Positions 5,770-12,586 of a stretch of DNA of 12,586 nucleotides are shown piece by piece (positions within the stretch are counted from its first letter, which is position 1; every line of letters begins with the position of its first letter). This DNA is from Pseudomonadota bacterium (GTDB lineage Bacteria; Pseudomonadota; Alphaproteobacteria; Rhizobiales; Hyphomicrobiaceae): contig QGVC01000074.1 of the NCBI GenBank assembly GCA_003242645.1, forward strand, positions 1 through 12,586, read 5' to 3'. Both the position numbers and the translations under genes were made by a program. The notes beneath the pieces were generated by a model. The model saw only the letters and a list, made by a program, of their open reading frames with translations, was not told the DNA's origin and did no database searches.

Positions 5770-7476
5770 ATGGCGTTGGTTTTGCCTCGCCGGGAAGGCT
5801 TACTTTCGGTTGGGCCAGGTCAGCTTCTGGCCGCGGCGCTAATCGCCGTCATCCTCCTTCTTTTCCTCATTATACCCGTCGCAACGGTTATCTACGTCGC
5901 CTTCACAGAGAAGGGGACAGGCGAGTTTACGCTCGTCAACTTCGTCGATTTCGTGCGCACCGACCTTTTCGTCAGGTCGTTCTGGAATTCGATTTACGTG
6001 TCGGCGATGAGCGTTGTGCTGGCGTCGCTCTTTGCCCTTCCCCTGGCGACGCTCACAACGCGCTTCGAGTTCCGCGGCGCCCTCATCATTCAGACGCTTG
6101 GTTTCATCCCGCTCATCATGCCCCCGTTTGTTGGGGCGGTTGCGATGCAGCTTCTTTTCGGGCGCAACGGCACCGTCAATCTGCTCCTTGACGACTGGTT
6201 CGGGTTCAAGATCCCCTTCATGGAAGGGCTCAACGGCGTCATTTTCGTCCAGGCTGTCCACTACTTCCCATTCATCCTGGTCAACGTCTCGGCTGCGTTA
6301 CGCAATATCGACCGGTCCATGGAGGAGGCGGCGCAGAACCTCGGATGCTCCGGCTTCCGACTGTTTCGCCGTGTCGTTTTTCCGCTTGCGCTGCCTGGCT
6401 ACCTCGCGGGAGCGTCTCTCGTCTTCGTCAAGGTTTTCGATGACCTCGCCACGCCGCTGCTGCTCAACGTGAAGGACATGCTGGCGCCGCAAGCCTACCT
6501 GCGCGTGACCGCGATCGGCATCACCGACCCCATGGGCTATGTGATTTCGGTGGTCCTCATCATCGTATCGATTCTTGCGATGTGGGCCTCCGCGGCCGCC
6601 ATGCGCGGGCGGGACTACGCGACGGTGCAGCGCGGAGGCGGTGGGCTCGCCAAACGCAAGATGGGCCCCTGGGGGAATGTGGCCGCCTACGCCGTTGTCA
6701 TTCTGATCTTGCTCCTCGTGCTCGCCCCGCACATCGGGCTGCTCCTTCTTTCCTTTGCGACCATCTGGTCATTCAGCCCGCTTCCCGATGGATTCACCCT
6801 GGCGCATTACGGCCGCGTCTTCGGCGAGAGCTTCATCTACGTGAAAAACACGTTCATCTACGCCTCGCTGGCCGGATTGATCGACGTCGTTCTCGGTGTG
6901 GCGATCGCCTACATCGTGCTGCGGACCCGACTGTTCGGGCGCGAATGGCTTGATTGGGCGGCTTCGGCCGCGCTGGCGGTGCCCGGCGTGGTGCTCGGTA
7001 TCGGATATCTCCGCACTTTCTACGGCATTCAGCTCCCCGACGGTCGCCCCTTGGCAACGCTGTGGATCATGATCGTCATTGCGCTGGCGATCCGACGGCT
7101 GCCGTATGCGCTGCGAGCCTGCTACGCCGCTCTCCAGCAGATCTCCCATTCGTTGGAGGAAGCGGCTGAGAACCTCGGCGCAACGAAGTGGCGGACGGTT
7201 CGACGGATCGTGGTGCCACTGATGATGGGTGGCATCCTCGCCGGGTTCATTTCGAGCTTTGCGACAGCGGCCGTGGAGCTGTCGGCTACTCTAATGCTGG
7301 TGCAATCGGATGTGGACGCGCCACTCGCCTACGGACTTTACGTCTTCATGCAGTCGGCCGCAGGTCGCGGCCCTGGCGCAGCACTGGGCGTCATCGCCGT
7401 CGTTCTGGTGGCATTATGCACCCTGATCTCTCACATCATTATCGAACGCGGGCAGCGAGCGACGAGCCGCCAGTGA
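5770..7476 (+). CDS. ABC importer permease, two fused transmembrane domains (FbpB-type)
   Basis: This inner-membrane channel protein of 568 residues has about 12 membrane helices. It consists of two BPD_transp_1 domains in tandem, as in FbpB/AfuB, so a single chain can form the whole channel. Each half carries the cytoplasmic EAA coupling loop that docks the ATPase. The first is EEAAQNLGCSGFRLFRRVVF at about residues 184-203, the second EEAAENLGATKWRTVRRIVV at about 463-482. The Arg/Lys-rich linker near residue 280 joins the halves. The ATG lies 64 bases after the binding-protein stop, beyond the hairpin; the Shine-Dalgarno (GCAGGGA) is moderate. The ATPase gene begins about 20 bases downstream. 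The fold is certain; substrate follows the unknown specificity of the binding protein. Confidence 0.93.
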   Translation: MALVLPRREGLLSVGPGQLLAAALIAVILLLFLIIPVATVIYVAFTEKGTGEFTLVNFVDFVRTDLFVRSFWNSIYVSAMSVVLASLFALPLATLTTRFEFRGALIIQTLGFIPLIMPPFVGAVAMQLLFGRNGTVNLLLDDWFGFKIPFMEGLNGVIFVQAVHYFPFILVNVSAALRNIDRSMEEAAQNLGCSGFRLFRRVVFPLALPGYLAGASLVFVKVFDDLATPLLLNVKDMLAPQAYLRVTAIGITDPMGYVISVVLIIVSILAMWASAAAMRGRDYATVQRGGGGLAKRKMGPWGNVAAYAVVILILLLVLAPHIGLLLLSFATIWSFSPLPDGFTLAHYGRVFGESFIYVKNTFIYASLAGLIDVVLGVAIAYIVLRTRLFGREWLDWAASAALAVPGVVLGIGYLRTFYGIQLPDGRPLATLWIMIVIALAIRRLPYALRACYAALQQISHSLEEAAENLGATKWRTVRRIVVPLMMGGILAGFISSFATAAVELSATLMLVQSDVDAPLAYGLYVFMQSAAGRGPGAALGVIAVVLVALCTLISHIIIERGQRATSRQ

Positions 7477-7497
7477 CAGGCGTATTGGTACTTGGAC

Positions 7498-8598
7498 ATG
7501 CAGCGGATGAACCGGGCAGCTTGGAATAGCGACAGCGCAATCGCACCCGTCGGCGTTCGCATAGAGAACGTTGACGTGTCCTACGGCTCCAATCACGTGT
7601 TGAAGAACGTGAGCCTTGATATCTCGCCTGGTGAGTTCTTCGCCTTTCTCGGTCCATCCGGGTGCGGAAAGACAACCCTACTGCGGCTGATTGCGGGCTT
7701 TAATCAGGCCGACAGGGGCCGGGTTCTTGTCGGAGGCGAGGACATTTCGCGATTGCCGCCGTGGAAGCGCGACGTCGGAATGGTCTTCCAGTCATATGCC
7801 CTGTGGCCGCACATGACCGTTTGGCGCAATGTCGCCTTCGGGCTGGAGGAGCGCCGTCTTCCGCGCCAGGAGATCGAGAAACGCGTCGCCGAAGCCCTGG
7901 AACTCGTCGGCCTCGCCCACCTCGCGGACCGGCGCCCGTCGCAGCTCTCGGGTGGCCAGCAGCAGCGGGTCGCACTGGCACGGACGCTTGCCGTTCGACC
8001 GAAGGTGCTTCTGCTCGACGAGCCGCTGTCGAACCTCGATGCCAAGTTGCGCATGCAGGTGCGACGCGAGCTGCGCGATCTACAGCAGCGGCTTGGCCTG
8101 ACGACGATCTTCGTGACCCACGACCAGGAGGAGGCGAACTCGATCTGCGATCGCATCGCCGTGATGAACGACGGAACGGTGCAGCAGGTGGGAACACCGA
8201 TGGAGCTTTACGAGCGCCCCGCCAATCTGTTCGTGGCGACGTTCCTCGGAACGGCCAATGTTCTAACGGGCGAGCTCGTCGGCTCGGGAGCAGAGCGCAC
8301 CTACGTCATCGGCGAAGGCATTGCTCTGCCGGTTTCCCCGGAAGCCGACGTCAATCCGGGAGCAAAGCTCGTCTTCCGTCCTCAGCAATGCCAAATCAGC
8401 GCGAGCGGTGAAGGCACGGTGCCCGGAACGGTCGTCTATCGCGAATTTCTCGGTTCGACCGTTCGCTACGGCGTGCGGATTGGCACTGCTGAGATTGCCG
8501 TCGACACACCATTCCACGCCGGCGATAGTCTCCATCAAATTGGTGAGGTCGTTAGCGTGAAGCTTCCACTCGGCTCTGCCCTGTGGCTGAGCAACTAA
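7498..8598 (+). CDS. ABC importer ATP-binding protein (FbpC/PotA-type)
   Basis: This cytoplasmic ATPase powers the importer encoded upstream. Motifs, numbered from the ATG at 7498, are Walker A GPSGCGKTT (52-60), Q-loop VFQSYALWPHMT, signature LSGGQQQRVALARTL (150-164), Walker B VLLLDEP (170-176), D-loop SNLD, and the switch His in THDQEEA (His208). A TOBE-type beta-barrel domain fills the C-terminal third, beginning after FLGTANVL. The total of 366 residues fits the CUT/FbpC class. The start is uncertain: an in-frame TTG at 7492 lies 11 bases after a weak AGG and would add two residues, and a later ATG at 7507 is also possible. The gene is 15-21 bp after the permease stop, so co-transcription is near certain. 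No clear terminator follows. Confidence 0.92.
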   Translation: MQRMNRAAWNSDSAIAPVGVRIENVDVSYGSNHVLKNVSLDISPGEFFAFLGPSGCGKTTLLRLIAGFNQADRGRVLVGGEDISRLPPWKRDVGMVFQSYALWPHMTVWRNVAFGLEERRLPRQEIEKRVAEALELVGLAHLADRRPSQLSGGQQQRVALARTLAVRPKVLLLDEPLSNLDAKLRMQVRRELRDLQQRLGLTTIFVTHDQEEANSICDRIAVMNDGTVQQVGTPMELYERPANLFVATFLGTANVLTGELVGSGAERTYVIGEGIALPVSPEADVNPGAKLVFRPQQCQISASGEGTVPGTVVYREFLGSTVRYGVRIGTAEIAVDTPFHAGDSLHQIGEVVSVKLPLGSALWLSN

Positions 8599-8658
8599 GG
8601 AAGGCTTTTCGGAAGAGCGACTTACGACTCGTCCACCCCGCGGAGCGTACAAAGTTCT

Positions 8659-8678
8659 AGAAGCCCTCACTCGCTTCT
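8659..8678 (-). terminator. Possible weak terminator downstream of the 37-codon ORF
   Basis: AGAAGC (8659-8664) pairs with GCTTCT (8673-8678) around an 8-base loop, 11 bases past the stop of the small ORF on the minus strand. Only a loose T-rich stretch (ACTTTGT) follows. The ABC operon converges from the other side and could use the same stem. Confidence 0.25.
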
Positions 8679-8689
8679 CGCTCAGCCAG

Positions 8690-8803
8690 TCAGTACAGGA
8701 ACATTTGCTGGGCGCTCGTTTCCGTGGCCAGAAAGATGGCCGCGGTCAACAATGTACCTGTCAGTAGAGCGGTCAGCATCGTGGCAGTCAGCATCTTGGC
8801 CAT
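8690..8803 (-). CDS. 37-residue small hydrophobic protein, signal-peptide-like
   Basis: This ORF is short but well supported. Its ATG (complement of 8801-8803) is preceded by ACAGGAGG at an ideal 5-base spacing, the best ribosome-binding site in this half of the window. The protein begins MAKML and continues with one hydrophobic, Thr-rich segment of about 20 residues (5-26). It ends TETSAQQMFLY. A signal-peptidase site after TSA would release only six residues, so it may instead stay as a small membrane protein. It lies 114 bp downstream of the nitroreductase gene on the same strand and could be co-transcribed or have its own promoter in that gap. Alternatively it is the surviving leader of a truncated exported protein. 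I do not recognise a family. Confidence 0.6.
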   Translation of the reverse strand: MAKMLTATMLTALLTGTLLTAAIFLATETSAQQMFLY

Positions 8804-8917
8804 GGGAGCCTCCTGTAAGCGGAATATCTGCTCCTGCTATGCCACGGCCGAGGACTCCCGGCTGTTCCCTTCGTAACTCGTGTAAGAGCATGTGCCTATA
8901 ACGGTCCAGCGCCCTTT

Positions 8918-9535
8918 TCAGGTCGGCCGCCACACCGTCAGATGATCGCTAACATTCGGCCGACACTTGCGCGATATACTGGTTGTCGGCGTGCCGATGC
9001 AGATGAATCCCATCAGCTCCTCCTGCCCAGACAAACCCAGCGCTGAGACCAACTGGGGATCGCGTGTCTTCCGGCCACTCAGCATGATAGCGCCGTAGCC
9101 CAGCGCATGCGCCACCAGCAGAATGTTCTGGATGGCTGCGCCGATGGAGGCGTACTGATCCCGTTCTTCAACACGCGGCTCGTGGCGTTGCAATCGGGCC
9201 ACGACGGCAAGCAATGTCGGGGCTCGCAGCGCTCTCTGGCGCTCACGTTCGAGTTCCTCGGGCGTTGCACGGGGGGAGAGACGCGCTTTCGCTTGTTGAA
9301 ACAAGTCCGCCAGCGCGTTTCGGGAGTCGTGTTCGATCAGAATGAACCGCCATGGGCGAAGCGCACCGTGATCGGGAGCGGTCACGGCGGCGGAGACCAT
9401 CATGGCGACTTCGTCGTAGGTCGGACCCGGCGGTCCCAGACGCTTTGGCGAGACAGACTGCCGGCTGAGAATAAGCTCCAGAAACTGCCTCCGCATTGAG
9501 GACGCGTCATCCTCGACGGCCGCTTTTTGTGGCAT
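8918..9535 (-). CDS. Nitroreductase family protein, YdjA-like (FMN-dependent)
   Basis: This is a flavin-dependent NAD(P)H oxidoreductase of the nitroreductase superfamily. The physiological substrate is unknown; E. coli YdjA is the closest named type by motif. The N-terminal flavin segment is LILSRQSVSPKRLGPPGPT (21-39), normally RRS in the family. The hallmark AAVTAPDHGALRPWRFILIE (49-68) fits the YdjA subgroup. The segment SIGAAIQNILLVAHALGYGAIMLSG (130-154) lines the dimer and FMN interface. At 205 residues it is somewhat longer than YdjA (about 183) because of a 14-residue N-terminal leader. The ATG follows a strong GAGGAGG site, which favours this start over the internal Met14. It is divergent from the ModE-type gene (66-bp gap). 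Confidence 0.9.
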   Translation of the reverse strand: MPQKAAVEDDASSMRRQFLELILSRQSVSPKRLGPPGPTYDEVAMMVSAAVTAPDHGALRPWRFILIEHDSRNALADLFQQAKARLSPRATPEELERERQRALRAPTLLAVVARLQRHEPRVEERDQYASIGAAIQNILLVAHALGYGAIMLSGRKTRDPQLVSALGLSGQEELMGFICIGTPTTSISRKCRPNVSDHLTVWRPT

Positions 9536-9562
9536 GATGCCTCCTCAAGTTCGGCATGGAGT

Positions 9563-9572
9563 TTGGTGCCAA
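9563..9572. promoter_or_regulatory. Small palindrome in the nitroreductase/modE-like divergent promoter
   Basis: TTGGTGCCAA (9563-9572) has complementary TTGG/CCAA arms. It lies between TTCGGC (9550-9555) and CATAAG (9573-9578), a weak 17-base-spaced promoter candidate for the plus-strand gene. It could be an operator for that regulator. Such a short palindrome may also be chance. Confidence 0.25.
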
Positions 9573-9601
9573 CATAAGATTCCTCAATTCAGCAAAAAAG
9601 A

Positions 9602-10027
9602 ATGCGACAGGCTCCACGAAAAAGTACACGTCGTGCGGCGGCGAAGTGCAAGGATGCGCGCACCGCTTCACTCACCATTCGTATTGATTTCGGTGCGTTC
9701 GGTTTTTTAGGACCGGGCAAAATCCAATTGGTGGAGCTTATTGCCAAGCACGGGTCAATTTCGGCTGCCGGAAAAGAGATGGGCATGTCCTACCGGCGCG
9801 CCTGGCTGCTGGTCAACGAAATCAACCACATTTTCCGTGAGCCGCTCGTCGAAACCCAGATGGGAGGAGCCGGCGGCGGAGGTGCGCAGGTGACGGAATT
9901 CGGTCACGACGTTATCCGCCGATATCGCGCAATCCAGCAGGCAGCTGCGGAGGCCGCGGATGCGCATGTTCGCGCTCTCGTGGCGTGCTTAAGCGAGAAG
10001 CCTCACATTTCGGATAAAAACGCTTAG
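9602..10027 (+). CDS. ModE-type transcriptional regulator, DNA-binding domain only
   Basis: This winged helix-turn-helix protein of 141 residues corresponds to the N-terminal domain of ModE, the molybdate-responsive regulator. After a basic leader (1-22), the fold runs FGFLGPGKIQLVELIAKHGS (33-52), the recognition helix ISAAGKEMGMSYRRAWLLVN (53-72), and a wing with a Gly-rich loop (83-98) then TEFGHDVIRRY (98-108). Full ModE (about 262 residues in E. coli) adds two MOP/TOBE domains that bind molybdate; these are absent and the gene ends naturally. Short ModE-like proteins are known in proteobacteria. Its stop lies 5 bp from the stop of modC on the other strand, so control of molybdate uptake is likely. 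The ribosome-binding site is poor (an A-run before the ATG), so low expression or another start is possible. Confidence 0.85.
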   Translation: MRQAPRKSTRRAAAKCKDARTASLTIRIDFGAFGFLGPGKIQLVELIAKHGSISAAGKEMGMSYRRAWLLVNEINHIFREPLVETQMGGAGGGGAQVTEFGHDVIRRYRAIQQAAAEAADAHVRALVACLSEKPHISDKNA

Positions 10028-10032
10028 CTACC

Positions 10033-11163
10033 TCACGCGTCGTCCAAATCAGCTCCAAGCGGTTCCTCATCAATAGGGCCGCTAAGGCTGCGCCGATCGA
10101 GAGCTACGGTCTTGATGAGCGCGAATACGGGCGCGCCCGGGGCAAGAGACAGCCGCTCAAGCGAATAACGCGTGATCCGTGCGATGATATTTTCTCCGTT
10201 GCAGTTGACCCGCACATCCACGATTGGGCCATCGCCGTGCCTGATCTCAGCAACGGTTCCGGCCATGACGTTGAGTGCGCTCACGTCGGACGGCTGCGAT
10301 CTCGCGAGAATGACATCGCGCGCACGAACGCGCAGTCTAATCCGTGCACCGACGGGAACTTCAAGCCTTGCTAACCGCCAGCGTCCTGCTCGTGAACACA
10401 GTTCCGTCAGTCCGAACTCCGTATCGTGCCGTTCCACCACCGCTTCGATGATCGCGCCGGCCTCCGCTCGACCTGTAAGCGGAAAGAGGTCCAGGCGCTG
10501 CATAACGTCCGAAACCGGGCCGACCGCGACGACCTTGCCCTCCGACAGCAACACCACCGTTGATGCCAAGCGGGTCACTTCCGCTATGGAGTGGCTGACA
10601 TAGACGATCGGCATACGGCTATGGTCTCGCAGCCGCTCGATATAGGGCAGGATTTCCTCCTTGCGGGCCTCGTCGAGAGAGGCGAGTGGTTCGTCCATCA
10701 GCAGCGCCCGCGGGCTCGAAAGCAGCGCCCGTCCAATGGCCACGCGCTGCTTTTCACCACCCGATAGTCCCGCTGGCCAGCGTTCAAGCAGTCCCCCGAT
10801 CCCCAACAATTCGACGACAGCATCGAAATCCTCGCGTCTTTCGGATTTCGGCGCGAACCAGCGACCGTAAAGCAGATTTTGCCGAACCGTCAGATGCGGG
10901 AACAGGCGACTTTCCTGAAAAACGTAACCAATCCTGCGGCGATGACAGGGGACGAAGACGTTTCGCTCCGTATCGACAAGCGTCACGTCGCCAATGCTGA
11001 TGCGGCCGTGCTCGGGGCGAATGAGCCCTGCGATGGTATTGACAATCGATGTCTTTCCGGAACCGGAACGCCCAAACAGGGCGACAAGACCTCCGCTGGT
11101 TTCGAAATCAGCATCGAGGAGAAAATTCCCCAGCCGATGGCGGATTTTGACAGCGAGCCTCAT
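10033..11163 (-). CDS. modC: Molybdate ABC importer ATP-binding protein ModC
   Basis: This ATPase energises ModB for high-affinity molybdate (and tungstate) uptake. The ABC domain has Walker A GRSGSGKTS (31-39), Q-loop VFQESRLFPHLTV (81-93), signature LSGGEKQRVAIGRAL (133-147), Walker B ALLMDEP (153-159), D-loop ASLDE and switch His191. The ModC-specific C-terminal MOP domain lies at about 297-358 (NVMAGTVAEI...IARITRYSLERLSL...ALIKTVAL); in the family it binds oxyanion and allows feedback inhibition. The length of 376 residues is close to the usual 350-370, with an acidic C-terminal tail. Its ATG overlaps the modB stop (ATGA), indicating translational coupling. It is convergent with the modE-like gene. 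Confidence 0.97.
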   Translation of the reverse strand: MRLAVKIRHRLGNFLLDADFETSGGLVALFGRSGSGKTSIVNTIAGLIRPEHGRISIGDVTLVDTERNVFVPCHRRRIGYVFQESRLFPHLTVRQNLLYGRWFAPKSERREDFDAVVELLGIGGLLERWPAGLSGGEKQRVAIGRALLSSPRALLMDEPLASLDEARKEEILPYIERLRDHSRMPIVYVSHSIAEVTRLASTVVLLSEGKVVAVGPVSDVMQRLDLFPLTGRAEAGAIIEAVVERHDTEFGLTELCSRAGRWRLARLEVPVGARIRLRVRARDVILARSQPSDVSALNVMAGTVAEIRHGDGPIVDVRVNCNGENIIARITRYSLERLSLAPGAPVFALIKTVALDRRSLSGPIDEEPLGADLDDA

Positions 11164-11861
11164 GCCACCTCAAACCGCCGTTTGGCCCGTTTCGCCAAAA
11201 GCTCCGAAACGAACAGGGCCATAATCGCGATACAAATGGAGATAACTGTGAGGCGGAAAGCTCCTAGGTCGCCACCTGGCACTTGCGTGAATGTGTAGAT
11301 CGCGGAGGGCAGTGTCTGTGTCTCTCCCGGAATGTTCGATACAAACGTAATTGTTGCGCCAAACTCTCCCATCGCCTTGGCAAATGACAAAATCAGGCCG
11401 GAGATGATGCCGGGCACAATGAGCGGGAGGGTTACTGTGAGAAAAACCCAAGCGCGATTGGCCCCGAGCGTGCCGGCGGCGTCCTCAAGCCTCCAATCGA
11501 CTGCTTCGATGGAAAGACGGATCGCGCGCACCATCAGGGGGAATGCCATGACCCCGCAGGCCAGGGCTGCGCCCGTCCAGCGAAACGAAAACACGATCCC
11601 GAAATATTGTTCGAGAAACGCACCGATCGGTCCGCGCCGTCCGAATAAAATGAGCAAGAGGTATCCCGTAACAACAGGGGGCAAAATCAAGGGCATCATG
11701 ACGAGCCCATCGAGCAGCGAGCGCCCCCAGAAGCGGCCACGCACGAGCAACATGGCTGTCGCAATGCCGAAAGGTAAACTGACGAAGGTGGCGACAAGCG
11801 CCACCTTCAAGCTCAGTCGAACTGCCGCCCACTCCTCGGGACTGAGAGTGAACCATTCCAT
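11160..11861 (-). CDS. modB: Molybdate ABC importer permease ModB
   Basis: This inner-membrane channel subunit works as a homodimer with two ModC and the binding protein ModA. The 233 residues form about five or six helices of the BPD_transp_1 fold. The EAA-type coupling loop is LEDAAGTLGANRAWVFLTVT (125-144). The ModB hallmarks MMPLILPPVVTGYLLL (55-70) and GEFGATITFVSNIPGETQTL (165-184) are present. Length is typical (about 229 in E. coli). The stop codon overlaps the modC ATG by four bases, and the start lies 27 bp after the modA stop, giving the order modA-modB-modC. Confidence 0.97.
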   Translation of the reverse strand: MEWFTLSPEEWAAVRLSLKVALVATFVSLPFGIATAMLLVRGRFWGRSLLDGLVMMPLILPPVVTGYLLLILFGRRGPIGAFLEQYFGIVFSFRWTGAALACGVMAFPLMVRAIRLSIEAVDWRLEDAAGTLGANRAWVFLTVTLPLIVPGIISGLILSFAKAMGEFGATITFVSNIPGETQTLPSAIYTFTQVPGGDLGAFRLTVISICIAIMALFVSELLAKRAKRRFEVA

Positions 11862-11888
11862 CGTAGACAGTCTCAGCCCTGATCGTCT

Positions 11889-12586
11889 TCAGGATTGGCC
11901 GGAACCCAAAACTATGAAGCCCTGCGCCTCAAACAGCGACTTGGCCCTCGCGGACTTTAGATAATCCAGGAACGCCGCTGCGTCGGGATGGGAAGCCTCG
12001 GCCGTGAGCGCGACAGGATAGATGATCGGTGGGTGCGTGTCCTCGGGGAATACGCCGACGATCTTAACGTTCGGATCGGCGGCAGCGTCCGTCTGATAGA
12101 CGATACCTGCCGCGGCCTCGCCGCGCGATACAAGCAGAAGAGCGGCGCGCACGTTTTCCGCTTGGGCGACTTTGTCGGAGACGCTGGCCCAAACGTCCAA
12201 TTTTTCGAGCGCGGCCTTGCCATACTTGCCGGCAGGCACCGACGTCACATTGGCCATGGCCAGGCGCCCATCGCCTAGAAACCCTGCGAGATCGAACCCC
12301 GGCTTGATCTCGATCGTCTTGGATTGGTCCTTGGGCGCAATCAGGACGATACGGTTGCCGAGTAGATTGGAGCGGGTTTCAGGTTTGATGAGATTTTTTT
12401 GAGCGAGATAGTCCATCCAGTCGATATCGGCAGAGATGAACATCTGCGCTGGCGCCCTCTGCTCGATTTGCTTGGCCAGCGCCGAGCTTCCGGCATAGGA
12501 GATGACGGCTTTCTTGCCTGTCTCCTTCTGCCACTGCTCGTTGATCTCATCGAGGGCATTCTTCAGGCTCGCGGCTGCGAACACGA
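11889..12586 (-). CDS. modA: Molybdate-binding periplasmic protein ModA (5' truncated by window)
   Basis: This periplasmic receptor binds molybdate and tungstate and hands them to ModBC. The window contains the mature protein from VFAAASLKNALDEI onward; the signal peptide and promoter lie beyond the edge, and the reading frame is open to base 12585. Oxyanion-contact regions are recognisable: AAASLK (Ser of the first loop), SYAGSSALAKQIEQ (second Ser loop), VPAGKYGKAALE and GIVYQTDA with its Tyr. The C-terminal part ends PDAAAFLDYLKSARAKSLFE and GFIVL, as is usual for ModA. About 232 residues are visible, which fits a mature protein of normal size. Confidence 0.96.
   Translation of the reverse strand, partial: VFAAASLKNALDEINEQWQKETGKKAVISYAGSSALAKQIEQRAPAQMFISADIDWMDYLAQKNLIKPETRSNLLGNRIVLIAPKDQSKTIEIKPGFDLAGFLGDGRLAMANVTSVPAGKYGKAALEKLDVWASVSDKVAQAENVRAALLLVSRGEAAAGIVYQTDAAADPNVKIVGVFPEDTHPPIIYPVALTAEASHPDAAAFLDYLKSARAKSLFEAQGFIVLGSGQS

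Noticed and set aside
5839..6732. Two long minus-strand ORFs (140 and 144 codons) antisense to the permease
   Set aside because: Their composition (His, Arg, Glu, Asp rich) is the complement of hydrophobic codons; the plus-strand permease is unmistakable.
4380..8598. Classical ferric-iron importer FbpABC
   Set aside because: Permease and ATPase fit, but the binding protein lacks the tyrosine pair and has a PgtC-like C-terminal extension, so no iron gene names were given.
1..12586. CRISPR arrays, insertion sequences, toxin-antitoxin or defence genes
   Set aside because: No regularly spaced repeats, transposase motifs or recognisable defence domains were seen on either strand.

Overview
The window reads as a chromosomal, moderately GC-rich segment of an alphaproteobacterium, most likely order Hyphomicrobiales (Rhizobiales). 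The basis is the RpoH sequence, the rluD-rpoH neighbourhood, a small membrane protein of a type I associate with DUF6476, and the style of the ABC operons. No genus can be named from sequence alone. I see no insertion sequence, phage gene or CRISPR array.

Layout. 1-514 (+) is the 3' end of an N-acetylmuramoyl-L-alanine amidase gene, closed by a strong hairpin terminator. 515-1250 has no convincing gene but holds several palindromes. 1251-3493 (-) carries rluD (23S rRNA pseudouridine synthase) followed by rpoH (heat-shock sigma factor), with a 269-bp leader between them. Divergent from rluD is a 125-residue single-pass membrane protein gene (3529-3906, +), then a tRNA-Glu(CTC) gene with its own recognisable promoter.

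4380-8598 (+) is a three-gene ABC importer operon: a periplasmic binding protein with a long helical C-terminal extension, a fused double-domain permease and an ATPase. A candidate sigma-70 promoter preceded by a 10-bp direct repeat lies upstream. A perfect 13-bp hairpin separates the binding-protein gene from the permease gene. The binding protein resembles PgtC (phosphoglycerate-related periplasmic protein) more than classical ferric-binding FbpA, so the substrate is open.

8690-9535 (-) has a YdjA-like nitroreductase gene followed by an untracked 37-codon ORF with an excellent ribosome-binding site; it encodes little more than a signal-peptide-like or membrane helix. 9602-10027 (+) encodes a one-domain ModE-type DNA-binding protein. 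It converges, with a 5-bp gap, on the modABC molybdate importer operon (10033-12586, -), whose modA is cut by the window edge. The best candidates for something undescribed are the PgtC-like importer with its regulatory DNA, the 37-residue mini-protein, and the palindromic 515-1250 interval.
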